Source: Paracoccus binzhouensis (GTDB lineage: Bacteria; Pseudomonadota; Alphaproteobacteria; Rhodobacterales; Rhodobacteraceae). Taken from it: DNA of 64,000 bases. Below are positions 11,588 through 22,270 of this stretch, in pieces. Made by a program: the position numbers and the translations under genes. The notes beneath the pieces are model-generated. The model saw nothing but the letters and a program-made list of their open reading frames with translations, did no database searches and was not told where the DNA came from. The stretch's first letter is position 1. Every line of letters begins with the position of its first letter. Location of the stretch: contig NZ_JAEHFP010000006.1 in the NCBI RefSeq assembly GCF_016446475.1, forward strand, positions 16,204 through 80,203, written 5' to 3'.

Positions 11588-11630
11588 TACGGGGCAGATC
11601 CCGGCACCGCCTTCCGGTCGCGGAAGAAGA

Positions 11631-12000
11631 CCGGAACTCGTGCGCCGAGGGACGGTCCGCAAGGACCGGACATCTCGATTGCAGGGCCTTCCCGGAACTC
11701 GCACCGGAGGGATGGTTCCTACCGCCAGGCACAGGGACCGCGTTCCCGCGCCCGGAACCCGGCCGCGAAAGGATGATCCGGGCGAGCCCATGCCGGTGAC
11801 GCTTCTGCCGGGTCGGCACCACCGGCGGAGGGAGGCTCCGCAGGGACCGGACCGCCCGCCTTGGCCGCCTGGTCCGCCGGCAGCGGGGCCCGGCCGCGGG
11901 AGGATACGGCCCCGCGTGCCAGCCTCTGCCGGCTCGGTGCCGGCCGAAACCCGGCCGCGGAAGGACGGGCCCGGGGCGGCGGACGATCCCGCAGCGGCGC
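11631..12000. repeat. Degenerate tandem array, about six units with a period near 60 bp
   Basis: No convincing gene is seen between 11588 and 12069. Instead a core of about 28 bases (roughly CCGGAACYCG, then CGNRRAGGGA, then GGTCCG) recurs at about 11631, 11691, 11751, 11811, 11881 and 11941, a step of 60, 60, 60, 70 and 60 bases. Units differ at many positions but the central GGAGGGA/GAAAGGA block is recognisable in all. Spaces between cores contain GC-rich inverted pieces such as TGCCGG with GGTCGGCAC. Reading frames across the array have no signature of a protein family. It may be a minisatellite relic or a structured non-coding region. Confidence 0.5.
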
Positions 12001-12069
12001 GGCGGGAAGCCCGGGCGGCGCTTCGGGACACGCACGGTCTCGCGCCCGCCGGCCGGCACCCATGGCCGG

Positions 12070-12471
12070 TCAACTGCAGGTGGTGGGCGCCCCCTTGGCG
12101 ACGATCTCCTGCCAGTCCGCGCCCAGGGTTTCGCGGGCCGACAGGGCGTTGCGAGCCTCGGGCGAGCCCTCGGGGATCATCTTCACGACCATGCCCTGCG
12201 AGTAGTTCTGCTGGAAGCCCGAGAAGAAATCGCCCTGCAACCCGCTGTCGGTCTGGTCGCCCAGGATCACGAACTTGTCGCCGCCCTTGCGGATCACCTC
12301 GATGGCGGCGGATTTGAACGCGACATTGCGGGCGCCCGAGGGGCCGCAGGCCGGCGCGGCATGGGTCGCGACCTTGAACGTGTCCCGGGTCATCGGCTGG
12401 ATCTGGGTCTGGGTGCATGCCGCCAGCGCCAGCAGAAGAAGCGCCGTCACCGGCAGGGCAGGAATCCGCAT
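12070..12471 (-). CDS. Small lipoprotein of unknown function
   Basis: A 133-residue protein with a typical lipoprotein signal: short basic N-terminus, hydrophobic stretch and lipobox LAAC with the acylated cysteine at residue 19. The mature part is about 115 residues with no family I recognise; it contains one further Cys near the middle (APACGPSG) and one at the penultimate position (TTCS), which could form a disulphide. It should sit in the inner or outer membrane facing the periplasm. An AT-rich stretch with a palindrome lies about 90 bases upstream and may be its promoter region. Confidence 0.75.
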   Translation of the reverse strand: MRIPALPVTALLLLALAACTQTQIQPMTRDTFKVATHAAPACGPSGARNVAFKSAAIEVIRKGGDKFVILGDQTDSGLQGDFFSGFQQNYSQGMVVKMIPEGSPEARNALSARETLGADWQEIVAKGAPTTCS

Positions 12472-12558
12472 CTGTAAACCTCACTTGCTAGGAACCGCGG
12501 CCGCCAGCATGCGGCCCAGCGGCGTAAAGTCAAACGCGGCCTTCTTAAAATACAAGGT

Positions 12559-12573
12559 TTAACATTGTGTTAA
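12559..12573. promoter_or_regulatory. AT-rich palindrome TTAACA-TTG-TGTTAA
   Basis: A perfect 6-base inverted repeat with a 3-base centre lies in the only AT-rich patch of the gap between the PAP2-like gene and the lipoprotein gene, about 90 bases upstream of the lipoprotein start. It could be an operator or part of a promoter; no regulator is identified. Confidence 0.3.
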
Positions 12574-12684
12574 CCGCATCCGGGCTGCGGTTTCCGACCG
12601 CTGTTCCGATGCCTCGCCTGCCCGCCTTGCGGGCGCGGCGCGCCATGCCGGACCGCCTGCGAAGCGGCGGCGCCGGGCGGCGGG

Positions 12685-13368
12685 TCAGAAGCGCAGCCCG
12701 ATGCTGAGGCTCGCGCCCTCGCTGCCGATGCCAAAACTGGCGGCGCCGAAGCTGATCCCGATCAGTGCCCCGGTCCAGACCTGCTGCGGCGTATGCTCGC
12801 CGGCATGGAGGCGGCTCCAGCCGGTCAACCCGGCGGCGCCATAGGCGGCGGCACCGGCCAAGGGCTTGTCCTCGAAGCATTTTCCGGAGAGGTCGGCGGC
12901 GCCGAAGAAGGCCATCGCCGTATGGCCCGAGGGAAAGCCCTTGCCCTCGCCCGAGGGGCGGCGGGCGATCGGCGCGTCGATATATTCCTTCATCGCCCAG
13001 ACCAGCGCCGTCTGCAGAAGCCCGCGCACCGCGAAATCCTCGAGCCGGTCCTGGTCGGCCGCACAGGCCGCCGCGGCCAGAGGCAGGCCGTATTTCATCG
13101 CCGTGCCGAACTGCTCGAACGGATCGGCGGAGGCCGGGGCCGGCAGCAGGCCGAGAAACGCCACCGCCGCCGCCAGGGTGCCTGAGTATTTGCAGAACGG
13201 TGAAGGGCGCGGGTGCGCGCAACGGCTGCGGGCATTGCGCGGCGACCGCGTGCGGGCTTCCGGGCTGCCGGGGCCAGCAATTGCTGGGGTTTCAAGCGTG
13301 ATCCGCGTGCAGCGCGGGTGCACCGCGCGTACACCGGCCGTGCACCGCTGGCCGGCAGCCGCGCTCAT
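12685..13368 (-). CDS. PAP2 (phosphatidic acid phosphatase type 2) family protein, start uncertain
   Basis: The frame carries the three PAP2 motifs: [20 protein letters not shown] and [14 protein letters not shown], where the histidines of the last two form the phosphohistidine nucleophile system. A signal-like segment ([17 protein letters not shown], residues about 65-81 from ATG 13368) implies periplasmic location. The ATG at 13368 overlaps the lolD stop as ATGA, which would couple the genes but leaves about 60 odd Arg/Cys-rich residues before the signal segment; a later non-ATG start is possible, and so is a frameshift. Substrate is probably a lipid phosphate or pyrophosphate. Confidence 0.65.
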   Translation of the reverse strand: MSAAAGQRCTAGVRAVHPRCTRITLETPAIAGPGSPEARTRSPRNARSRCAHPRPSPFCKYSGTLAAAVAFLGLLPAPASADPFEQFGTAMKYGLPLAAAACAADQDRLEDFAVRGLLQTALVWAMKEYIDAPIARRPSGEGKGFPSGHTAMAFFGAADLSGKCFEDKPLAGAAAYGAAGLTGWSRLHAGEHTPQQVWTGALIGISFGAASFGIGSEGASLSIGLRF

Positions 13369-14039
13369 GCCGCCTTGCCCTCGCCCAGCCGCACCACCCG
13401 GTCCATGCGGCCAGCAAGGTCGAGATTGTGGGTGGCGATCAGCGCCGCCAGCCCGGTCTCGCGCACCAGCGCCATCAGCATGTCGAAGACCTTGTCCGAG
13501 GTCGCTGGGTCAAGATTGCCGGTCGGCTCGTCCGCCAGCAGCAGCGAGGGCTGGTTGGCCAGCGCCCGGCAGAAGGCCACGCGCTGCTGCTCGCCGCCCG
13601 AAAGCTGCGCCGGCCGGTGCGCGGCGCGATCCGACAGCCCGACGCGGCCCAGGAGGTCGCCGGCCCGCGCCCGCGCGGCCGCCTCGGCCACGCCGTTGGC
13701 CAGCTGCGGCAGCACGATGTTCTCGACCGCGGTGAATTCGGGCAGCAGGTGGTGGAACTGGTAGACGAAGCCCAGCGCCTCGCGCCGCGCCTCGGTCCGG
13801 GCACGGTCGCCCTGGCCGCTCATGTCGCGGCCGTTGATGACCACCCGCCCGGCATCGGGCGTGTCGAGCAGGCCGGCGATGTGCAGCAGCGTCGATTTCC
13901 CCGCCCCGGAGGGCGCCACCAGCGCCACCACCTCGCCGCGCGCCACGCTGAGCGACAGGCCGGAAAGCACCGGCACCGGCGCCGGGCCGTCCTTGCCATA
14001 GGTCTTGGAAATGCCCTCGAGGACCAGGACGTCAGGCAT
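13365..14039 (-). CDS. lolD: Lipoprotein-releasing system ATP-binding protein LolD
   Basis: A 224-residue ABC ATPase with Walker [10 protein letters not shown], signature [11 protein letters not shown], Walker [13 protein letters not shown] and a switch His in ATHNLDL. The [19 protein letters not shown]-loop segment is characteristic of LolD/MacB-type ATPases. With the LolC/E permease encoded just upstream it extracts lipoproteins from the inner membrane and hands them to LolA. ATG 14039 was chosen because AGGAGG precedes it by 9 bases; an earlier ATG at 14114 would overlap the permease stop and add an untypical tail. Confidence 0.9.
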   Translation of the reverse strand: MPDVLVLEGISKTYGKDGPAPVPVLSGLSLSVARGEVVALVAPSGAGKSTLLHIAGLLDTPDAGRVVINGRDMSGQGDRARTEARREALGFVYQFHHLLPEFTAVENIVLPQLANGVAEAAARARAGDLLGRVGLSDRAAHRPAQLSGGEQQRVAFCRALANQPSLLLADEPTGNLDPATSDKVFDMLMALVRETGLAALIATHNLDLAGRMDRVVRLGEGKAA

Positions 14040-14110
14040 GATATGGGGCCTCCTGCGGATTCGGGTTGGCCGGGGCTGGTTCCTGGCCAATGCGGCCGGG
14101 AAGCGCGAGG

Positions 14111-15412
14111 TCATTCATAGCGCAGTGCCTCGACCGGGTTCATGCGCGCCGCCCGCCGCGCCGGAAAGATCGTCACCACGAAGGCCAGCCCCAGGGACAG
14201 CGCCACGGCGCGGAAGATATCCCAGGCGCGCAGCTCGCCATGCAGCGCGTAGATGCCGCGCACCTCGGGCTGCCAGGCATTGCCGCCGGTCAGCGCGTTC
14301 AGCGCCGCCATGACATGGTCGACGTTCAGCGCCAGCGCCACGCCCAGCACCACGCCGGCGGCGGTGCCGATCACCCCGGTGAAGGCGCCGCAAAGGAAGA
14401 ATACCCGCAGCACCGCGCCCTCGGTCAGGCCCATGGTGCGCAGGATGCCGATGTCACGGCCCTTGTTCTTGACCAGCATGATGAGGCCCGAGGTGATGTT
14501 CATCGAGGCGATCAGCACCAGGATCGCCAGGATGACGAACATCACGTCATCCTCCATGTCCAACGCGGCGAGGAAGCTGCCCGATGCGTCGCGCCAGGTC
14601 CAGACCTGGCCGTGCTCGCCCATCGCCGCCAGCAGCTGCGGCGTCCAGTCGTCCACCCGCTCGGGGTCCCGGACGAAGACCTGGATCTCGTCGGCGACGC
14701 CCTCGCGGTTGAAGAAGCCCTGCGCCTGGGCCAGGGGCATGTAGATGCGGGCCTCGTCTATGTCCCAGCGCCCGGCCGAGAAGACATAGGTCACCTCGTA
14801 GCTTTCCACGCGCGGCGTGGTGCCCAGCGGCGTCTGCGCCCCCTCGGGCGAGACCAGCTGGATGCGGTCGCCGACGCCGACGCCCAGGGTCCGCGCCAGG
14901 CCGATGCCGATGGCGACGCCCTTGTCGTAATCGCCGATATTGCCGCTGGCGCGCTGGGGGTCGACCACGCCGGGCAGCGCCTTCAGCGCCTCGGCCGAGA
15001 TGCCGTAGACATCGCCCAGCCCCCGCGCCCCGCCCTGGGTGGCCATGACCTTGCCGCGCACCGCCGGATCGGCGCGGGTGACGCCGGGGATCGCCGCGAT
15101 CCGGGCGGCGAGGGCGTCGTAATCGGCGATGGTGCCGGGGGTGACGTAGGTTTCCTCGGTCAGCTCATTATAGACCTGCGAGGGCGAATGATAGACGGTG
15201 CTGTGCGGATTGGCGCCCAGGATGGTGTCGACGAAATCGGCGCGGAAGCCGGCGCGGACCGCCAGCGTGGCGATCAGCGCCATGACGCCCAGGGTGATGC
15301 CGATCAGGCTGATCCAGGTCATCACGCTGACCCCGCCCTCGGCCCGGCGGGCGCGCAGGTAGCGCCAGGCGATCAGGAATTCGTAACGCGAAAACGGGGC
15401 GGGACTGGCCAT
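14111..15412 (-). CDS. lolC: Lipoprotein-releasing ABC transporter permease LolC/LolE
   Basis: A 433-residue inner-membrane permease with the LolC/E layout: one N-terminal membrane segment after the [17 protein letters not shown] entry helix, a long periplasmic domain (about residues 50-275), and three C-terminal segments ([16 protein letters not shown], an [17 protein letters not shown] stretch and the last helix before [18 protein letters not shown]). That C-terminal motif is typical of the MacB/FtsX-like superfamily. One gene serves for both LolC and LolE in most alphaproteobacteria. It is followed 71 bases later by lolD. Confidence 0.88.
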   Translation of the reverse strand: MASPAPFSRYEFLIAWRYLRARRAEGGVSVMTWISLIGITLGVMALIATLAVRAGFRADFVDTILGANPHSTVYHSPSQVYNELTEETYVTPGTIADYDALAARIAAIPGVTRADPAVRGKVMATQGGARGLGDVYGISAEALKALPGVVDPQRASGNIGDYDKGVAIGIGLARTLGVGVGDRIQLVSPEGAQTPLGTTPRVESYEVTYVFSAGRWDIDEARIYMPLAQAQGFFNREGVADEIQVFVRDPERVDDWTPQLLAAMGEHGQVWTWRDASGSFLAALDMEDDVMFVILAILVLIASMNITSGLIMLVKNKGRDIGILRTMGLTEGAVLRVFFLCGAFTGVIGTAAGVVLGVALALNVDHVMAALNALTGGNAWQPEVRGIYALHGELRAWDIFRAVALSLGLAFVVTIFPARRAARMNPVEALRYE

Positions 15413-15484
15413 CGCTCACCTCATGTTGGGTCGCGCCTGATTGGCGGCTTTGCCGGGGTTTTGCAAGCCAACAAGGCCGTGACC

Positions 15485-15943
15485 TTACAGCGGGCCGGGC
15501 CGGCGTTCCTCGGAGAGCATGACGTTCGCCTCGACCTGGCCGACCCCGGGCAGGGTCATGATGCGGCGGCGCAGGATGCGTTCGAAATCGGCGATGTCGC
15601 GGGCATGGATGCGCAGTCGGTAGTCGAACTGGCCCAGCACGTGCTGGACCACCTGCACCTCGGGGATGGCGGTCACCGCGCGCTCGAAATCCTCGAGGCT
15701 GCTGCGGCCCTTGGCGGCCAGGCGGATGCCCAGGAAGACGGTGACGCCGAATCCCAGCGCCGCCTCGTCCACCACCACGCGGCGGCCGGCGATCACCCCC
15801 GCCTCGGTCAGGCGCCTGATGCGCCGCCAGGTGGCGGGCTGGGTCAGGCCCAGGGCGCGGCCGATCTCGGCCGCGCCGCGGGTCGCGTCCTGGGCCAGGA
15901 GCCGCAGGATGGCCAGGTCGGTGGCGTCGGGGACGAAGCTCAC
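15485..15943 (-). CDS. Lrp/AsnC family transcriptional regulator, second of a pair
   Basis: A 152-residue regulator with an N-terminal winged helix-turn-helix (DLAILRLLAQDATRGAAEIGRALGLTQPATWRRIRRLTEAG) and a C-terminal RAM ligand-sensing domain (VTAIPEVQVVQHVLGQFDYRLRI). Lrp proteins form octamers that respond to amino acids. The start is GTG 15943, overlapping the stop of the upstream Lrp gene as GTGA; a longer frame to 16048 would simply overlap that gene. Tight coupling suggests the two regulators work as a heteromeric pair. Confidence 0.85.
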   Translation of the reverse strand: MSFVPDATDLAILRLLAQDATRGAAEIGRALGLTQPATWRRIRRLTEAGVIAGRRVVVDEAALGFGVTVFLGIRLAAKGRSSLEDFERAVTAIPEVQVVQHVLGQFDYRLRIHARDIADFERILRRRIMTLPGVGQVEANVMLSEERRPGPL

Positions 15944-16395
15944 AGCGGCAGTTCCTGCACGTCCTTGATGGTGCTGACCAGCATCAGCGCGTCGCTGTCC
16001 TGGACATGCGGCAGGGTCAGGATGCTTTCGCGATAGATCTGCTGCCAATGCGCCATGTCGCGGGCGATCACCGACAGCCGCAGATCCACCGAGCCGAGGA
16101 AGGTCTGGATCTCGGTCACCTCGGGGACGCGGCGGGCGGCGGCCTGGAATTCGTCGAAGGCGCGCGGGTGGGTCTTGTCGAGGGTGAAGCGCAGGCTGAC
16201 CTGCACCTCGTAGCCGAGCTTGCGCCAGTCGATGCGGGTCTGGGTGGCGCGGATCACCCCGGTCTCGCGCAGCTTCTCCAGGCGCCGCCAGAGGCTCGCC
16301 GGAGTGACGCCCGCGCGCAGGGCCAGCGCGGCATTCGCGATGTCGGGATCGGCGAGAAGCTGGCGCAGGATGCGGCGGTCGGTGGTGTCGGGCAT
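15940..16395 (-). CDS. Lrp/AsnC family transcriptional regulator, first of a pair
   Basis: A 151-residue Lrp-type protein: an N-terminal helix-turn-helix (DRRILRQLLADPDIANAALALRAGVTPASLWRRLEKLRETG) and a RAM domain (VPEVTEIQTFLGSVDLRLSVIARD). It is divergent from ilvC across 127 bases that contain two clear inverted repeats. Lrp-family proteins commonly control branched-chain amino-acid genes and themselves, so control of ilvC and autoregulation are the simplest reading; this is inference from position. Confidence 0.87.
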   Translation of the reverse strand: MPDTTDRRILRQLLADPDIANAALALRAGVTPASLWRRLEKLRETGVIRATQTRIDWRKLGYEVQVSLRFTLDKTHPRAFDEFQAAARRVPEVTEIQTFLGSVDLRLSVIARDMAHWQQIYRESILTLPHVQDSDALMLVSTIKDVQELPL

Positions 16396-16410
16396 GATTT
16401 TTTCGATTAG

Positions 16411-17545
<1,135 letters not shown>

Positions 17546-17566
17546 GCGCCCCTGCCCCGGAAATGG

Positions 17567-17593
17567 AAAGCCCCGCCGATGGCGGGGCTTTTT
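17567..17593. terminator. Rho-independent terminator after ilvC, possibly bidirectional
   Basis: AAGCCCCGCC pairs with GGCGGGGCTT around a GAT loop and is followed by T residues; A residues on the other side would serve the convergent hydrolase gene. Confidence 0.85.
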
Positions 17594-17597
17594 CATG

Positions 17598-18659
17598 TCA
17601 CGAGACGCCCTGCGCCGCTTGCAGCCGGTCGATGGCCCGCTGTTCGTCCGCGGCGGTCCAGCCGGCCTGCAGGAGCCGCAGCAGCTGCGCGATGAAGGCC
17701 GGATCGACGGCCCGCAGCGCCGCCAGCTGCTGGTCCGAGAGCAGGTTCACATATTCCAGCGCCACGTCGTCGCTGTCGGTGAAATGCGCCGCCTCCAGCC
17801 GGTCGAAGATCGCGCGCAGCCGCCTGGTGTTGGTGCCGAGCCCGGCGCAGAACTTCGCCAGCCCCTTCTCGTCCATGTTGACGGTCATGCCCCAGCCGCC
17901 AGTGCGGAAGCGGTTCACCACGAATTCGCCGTCCTGCGCGACATAGTTCAGGAAGCCATGCGCGACCTTGAAGCCGACCTTGGAGCTGGACCAGTCCATG
18001 GTCAGGTCGAGGAAGCTGACCGGGTCGAAGGTATAGGCGTTGTTCACCCGGTTCAGCCCGACCGGCCAGCCGCGCGCCGGCGAGCCGAAGCTGTTCACCT
18101 CGAGGCCCCGGACCGATTCCGCGCCCTTGACCAGCGTCACCGCGGAAAGCGCGTTCGAGGTCACCAGGTTGCCCTGGCTGTGACAATAGATCGGTGTGCC
18201 CAGCATGCCGCCCGGCTGGCCGATCAGCAGCGCGAACAGCGATTGCGCCGCCGGGTTGCCGGCCAGCATCTCATGCGCGAAATCTTCCTTGGTCAGCATC
18301 GGGCGCTTCTCGCGGCTCTTCTGCCAGACCTGGTCGAAGAAAGCGATCCAGTTGGTGTTGTGGTTCAGGTTCGAGGTCTGGACCTGGGTCAGCCGCGCCT
18401 TGTCGGTGATGCACTGGAACAGATCGGCCCAGAAACCGTCCTTGCGGTTGTAGACGCCGACGACCGGGCAGCCCAGCATCAAGGACAGCGCCTCGGCGCT
18501 GGCGCGATGGTCGGCGCCGGTGTTCATCATGCCGTTGACGAAGATCACCGGCCTGGTCGGGTTGAACCAGCTCTTGTTCTGGACCTCGGGCGAGACGAAG
18601 CGCGTCACCGCCCCGTCCGCCGAGGGCGTCGTGCCCTGCGCAATGGTCGGGAATCGCAT
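17598..18659 (-). CDS. Alpha/beta-hydrolase-like protein of unknown substrate
   Basis: A 353-residue protein with a strand PVIFVNGMMNTGADHR resembling an alpha/beta hydrolase oxyanion region, and a nucleophile-elbow-like IYCHSQGNLVTSNAL with a Ser after CH and before QGN. A candidate acid/histidine pair may lie in the FDPVSF and AHGFLNY regions. No signal peptide is visible. The gene probably encodes a lipase- or esterase-like enzyme, but I cannot name it. ATG 18659 was chosen because AAGGAGC sits 5 bases upstream; ATG 18677 lacks a site. It converges with ilvC and follows dnaE by 48 bases on the same strand. Confidence 0.6.
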   Translation of the reverse strand: MRFPTIAQGTTPSADGAVTRFVSPEVQNKSWFNPTRPVIFVNGMMNTGADHRASAEALSLMLGCPVVGVYNRKDGFWADLFQCITDKARLTQVQTSNLNHNTNWIAFFDQVWQKSREKRPMLTKEDFAHEMLAGNPAAQSLFALLIGQPGGMLGTPIYCHSQGNLVTSNALSAVTLVKGAESVRGLEVNSFGSPARGWPVGLNRVNNAYTFDPVSFLDLTMDWSSSKVGFKVAHGFLNYVAQDGEFVVNRFRTGGWGMTVNMDEKGLAKFCAGLGTNTRRLRAIFDRLEAAHFTDSDDVALEYVNLLSDQQLAALRAVDPAFIAQLLRLLQAGWTAADEQRAIDRLQAAQGVS

Positions 18660-18707
18660 GAAAGCTCCTTGTGACAATGGGCCGGCGGATCGGCCGGGAT
18701 GAAAAAC

Positions 18708-21700
18708 CTATTCTTCAAGCACTTCCAGCACGCCGGGAATGACGCGCAACGCCTGGCGCGCCGGCGTGGTCAGCGGCGCATCCTCGGCGATCTCGATATC
18801 CAGCAGATCCTCGCCGTCCTTGAGCCGCAAGGCAATAGGGCCGCGCGCGCGGGGGGGCGCGGCAACCTCGGCCTGGATGCGGGCCAGCGCCGCGGCGATG
18901 CCGGGCACGGCGTCCAGCCCGGCGATCTCGACCGCGAGGCGATTGGCCCCGGCATCGGCCACCGCCTGATCGAGCGGCGTCACCGCGCGGGCCAGGAGCT
19001 TGACCTGGTCGCCCGAAGGCTCGACCTGCACCTGCAGGACCACGTTCTCGCCCGGCTCCAGGTGCTGGCGATGCGCGTCGAGCGTGTCCGAGAACACCGT
19101 GACCTCGTAAAGCCCGGTCGGGTCGCTGAGGCCGACGAAGGCGAAGCGGGTGCCGCGTGCCGATTTCTTCTCCTGCCGGAAGGCGACCGTACCGGCCAGC
19201 GAGGCGACGAGCGCTCCGTCGGCCGCAGCCTGCGTCACCTCGGCCAGCGTCTGCACGCCCTTGCGGCGCAGCGCCGGCTGGTAATCGTCCAGCGGATGGC
19301 CGGACAGGTAGAAGCCGACCGCCGCATGTTCCTCGGCCAGCTTCTCAGCCGGCATCCAGATCGGCGCCGGGACGGGCCGCGGCGGCGGCAGGTCCTCGCC
19401 GCCGCCGAAGAGCGAGCTTTGCGAGGAGGCCGCCGCCTCCTGCACCGCCGCCGACCAGGCGACCAGCCCGTCCAGCGCCTTCAGCACCCGCGCGCGGCTC
19501 GGCTCCAGCACGTCGAAGGCGCCGGCGCGGGCCAGCATTTCCAGCGGCCGCTTGCCCACGCGCTTCATGTCCACGCGGCGGGCGAAGTCGTGCAGGTCGC
19601 GGAACGGCACCTGCCCGCGCGCCTCGGTGATCAGCCGCATCGCCTCGACGCCGACGCCCTTCAGCGCGCCGAGCGCATAGACGATCTTGCCGTCCTTGAC
19701 GCTGAAGGTCGGCTCGGAGCGGTTGACGCAGGGCGGCACGGTCTCGATCCCCATCCGGTCGGCCTCGCGCTTGTAGACGGCCAGCTTGTCGGTCAGGTGA
19801 ATATCGCAGTTCATCACCGCGGCCATGAACTCGACCGGGTGGTTGGCCTTGAGCCAAGCGGTCTGGTAGCTGACCACGGCATAGGCGGCGGCATGGGACT
19901 TGTTGAAACCGTAATTGGCGAATTTCTCAAGTAGGTCAAAGACCTCTCCGGCCTTCTTCGCGTCGATTCCCTGCGCCTTGCAGCCCTCGACGAACTTGGG
20001 CCGCTCCTTGGCCATCTCCTCGGCGATCTTCTTGCCCATGGCGCGGCGCAGCAGGTCGGCGCCGCCGAGGCTGTAGCCGGCCATGACCTGCGCGATCTGC
20101 ATCACCTGTTCCTGGTAGACGATGATGCCCTGGGTCTCGGCCAGGATGTGGTCTATGGAAGGATGAATGGATTCAAGCGGCCGCAGGCCGTTCTTCACCT
20201 CGCAATAGGTCGGGATGTTCTCCATCGGGCCGGGGCGGTAGAGGGCCACCAGCGCCACGATGTCCTCGATGCAGGTCGGCTTCATGCGCCGCAGCGCGTC
20301 CATCATGCCCGAGCTTTCGACCTGGAACACCGCCACGGTGCGGGCGCTGGCGAACAGGTCATAGCTGGGCTTGTCGTCCAGCGGGATGGCGTTGATCTGG
20401 TTCTCGGCCCCCCTGGCGGGCTCGTAAAGCACCCGGCCGTCGGCCGCGACATGCAGCGGCCGGCCGCCGGCATTGATCAGGTCGACGGCGTTCTGGATCA
20501 CCGTCAGGGTCTTGAGCCCGAGGAAGTCGAACTTGACCAGCCCCGCCTGCTCGACCCATTTCATGTTGAACTGCGTCGCCGGCATGTCCGAGGCCGGATC
20601 ACGATAGAGCGGCACCAGCCGGTGCAGCGGCCGGTCGCCGATCACCACCCCCGCGGCATGGGTCGAGGCGTTGCGCAGCAGCCCCTCGATCTTGGCGGCA
20701 TAGTCCAGCAGGCGGGCGACCACCTCCTCCTTGGCGGCCTCGCGCAGGCGCGGCTCGTCGGCCAGCGCCTTGGTGACGCTGACCGGCTTGACGCCCTCGA
20801 CCGGGATCATCTTCGACAGGCGATCCACCTGGCCGAAGGGCAGTTGCAGCACCCGGCCGACGTCGCGCACCGCCGCCTTGGAGAGAAGCGCGCCGAAGGT
20901 GATGATCTGGCCGACCTTGTCGCGGCCGTATTTCTCCTGCACGTACTGGATCACCTCCTCGCGGCGATCCATGCAGAAGTCGATGTCGAAATCGGGCATC
21001 GACACCCGCTCGGGGTTTAGGAACCGCTCGAAGAGCAGGCTGTAACGCATTGGATCAAGGTCGGTAATCGTCAGCGCATAGGCGACGAGCGACCCCGCGC
21101 CCGAGCCGCGGCCGGGGCCGACCGGGATGCCGTGTTCCTTGGCCCATTTGATGAAATCGGCGACGATCAGGAAATAGCCGGGAAAGCCCATCTGCTCGAT
21201 GATGCCCAGCTCGAAGCGCAGGCGTTCCTCGTATTCCTCGACCGTCGCGGAATGCGGGATCACCGCCAGCCGGGCGCGCAAGCCGTCCCAGGCCTGGCGG
21301 CGCAACTCCTCGACCTCGTCATCGGCAAAGCGCGGCAGGATCGGCTTGTGCTTCCTGACCGCGAAGGCGCAGCGGCGGGCGATCTCCACGGTGTTCTGGA
21401 TCGCCTCGGGCAGGTCGGCGAACAGCGTGGCCATCTCGGCGGCGGTCTTGAAGTAATGCTGCGGGGTCAGCCGGCGGCGCGGCGCGGTCTGGTCGACATA
21501 GGCGCGGTCCGAGATGCAGATCAGCGCGTCATGGGCGTCGAAAAGCTCGGCTTTCGGGAAATACACGTCGTTGGTGGCGACCAGCGGCAGGTCGAGCGCA
21601 TAGGCGAGGTCGATCATGCCGCCTTCCGAGCCCGCCTCCTCGGGGACCGGCTGGCCCTCGGCGTCGTGGTGGCGCTGCAACTCGACATAAAGCCGGGTCG

Positions 21701-22178
21701 GGAAGGCGGCCGCCAGCCGCTCGGCCAGGGCGCGGGCCTCGGCCGGGCGGCCTTGCAGCACCAGCTGGCCCAGCGGACCGCCGGCGCCGCCGGTCAGGCA
21801 GATCAGCCCCTCGGCATGGGTTTCCAGTTCGGCCAGCGTCACATGCGGCAGCGCGTTGTCGTCGCGCAGGTAAAGGCAGGTCGACAGCTCCATCAGGTTC
21901 AGCCAGCCGGCCTCGTTCTGCGCCAGCAGCACGACGGGGCCGGTCACTTCGGCCTGCAGCGTCACCTGGCAGCCGATGATCGGCTGCACGCCGGCATCCT
22001 GCGCCTTGACCGAGAATTCCAGCGCCGCGAACAGCGCGTTGGTATCGGTCAGCGCCACGGCGGGCATGCCGTTCTGTGCTGCCAGATCGGCAAGCTTCTT
22101 GACCGGCACCGCGCCTTCCAGCAGCGAATGTTCGGAATGGGTGCGCAGGTGGATGAATCGGGGTGAATTTTCCGGCAT
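18708..22178 (-). CDS. dnaE: DNA polymerase III subunit alpha
   Basis: A 1156-residue C-family replicative polymerase. The N-terminal PHP domain starts at RFIHLRTHSEHSLLEGAV; the polymerase active site has the aspartate pair PDFDIDF near residue 394; tandem helix-hairpin-helix, an OB-fold region and the C-terminal domain follow. Length matches E. coli DnaE (1160), so it is the main DnaE1 and not the shorter error-prone DnaE2. It is divergent from the ABC importer operon, leaving 92 bases for both promoters. Confidence 0.95.
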   Translation of the reverse strand: MPENSPRFIHLRTHSEHSLLEGAVPVKKLADLAAQNGMPAVALTDTNALFAALEFSVKAQDAGVQPIIGCQVTLQAEVTGPVVLLAQNEAGWLNLMELSTCLYLRDDNALPHVTLAELETHAEGLICLTGGAGGPLGQLVLQGRPAEARALAERLAAAFPTRLYVELQRHHDAEGQPVPEEAGSEGGMIDLAYALDLPLVATNDVYFPKAELFDAHDALICISDRAYVDQTAPRRRLTPQHYFKTAAEMATLFADLPEAIQNTVEIARRCAFAVRKHKPILPRFADDEVEELRRQAWDGLRARLAVIPHSATVEEYEERLRFELGIIEQMGFPGYFLIVADFIKWAKEHGIPVGPGRGSGAGSLVAYALTITDLDPMRYSLLFERFLNPERVSMPDFDIDFCMDRREEVIQYVQEKYGRDKVGQIITFGALLSKAAVRDVGRVLQLPFGQVDRLSKMIPVEGVKPVSVTKALADEPRLREAAKEEVVARLLDYAAKIEGLLRNASTHAAGVVIGDRPLHRLVPLYRDPASDMPATQFNMKWVEQAGLVKFDFLGLKTLTVIQNAVDLINAGGRPLHVAADGRVLYEPARGAENQINAIPLDDKPSYDLFASARTVAVFQVESSGMMDALRRMKPTCIEDIVALVALYRPGPMENIPTYCEVKNGLRPLESIHPSIDHILAETQGIIVYQEQVMQIAQVMAGYSLGGADLLRRAMGKKIAEEMAKERPKFVEGCKAQGIDAKKAGEVFDLLEKFANYGFNKSHAAAYAVVSYQTAWLKANHPVEFMAAVMNCDIHLTDKLAVYKREADRMGIETVPPCVNRSEPTFSVKDGKIVYALGALKGVGVEAMRLITEARGQVPFRDLHDFARRVDMKRVGKRPLEMLARAGAFDVLEPSRARVLKALDGLVAWSAAVQEAAASSQSSLFGGGEDLPPPRPVPAPIWMPAEKLAEEHAAVGFYLSGHPLDDYQPALRRKGVQTLAEVTQAAADGALVASLAGTVAFRQEKKSARGTRFAFVGLSDPTGLYEVTVFSDTLDAHRQHLEPGENVVLQVQVEPSGDQVKLLARAVTPLDQAVADAGANRLAVEIAGLDAVPGIAAALARIQAEVAAPPRARGPIALRLKDGEDLLDIEIAEDAPLTTPARQALRVIPGVLEVLEE

Positions 22179-22270
22179 GGCGCAATCTAGGTCCGACCTG
22201 ACGGATTGTGCAATTGCCCCTCGGCGGAAAACCGCTAATCTTGTCGCAAAAAGCAGCGAGGCGCGCGACA

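Noticed and set aside
11640..12317. 225-codon plus-strand frame over the tandem array
   Set aside because: Its Arg/Pro-rich product follows base composition, overlaps the lipoprotein gene on the other strand and has no start site or family.
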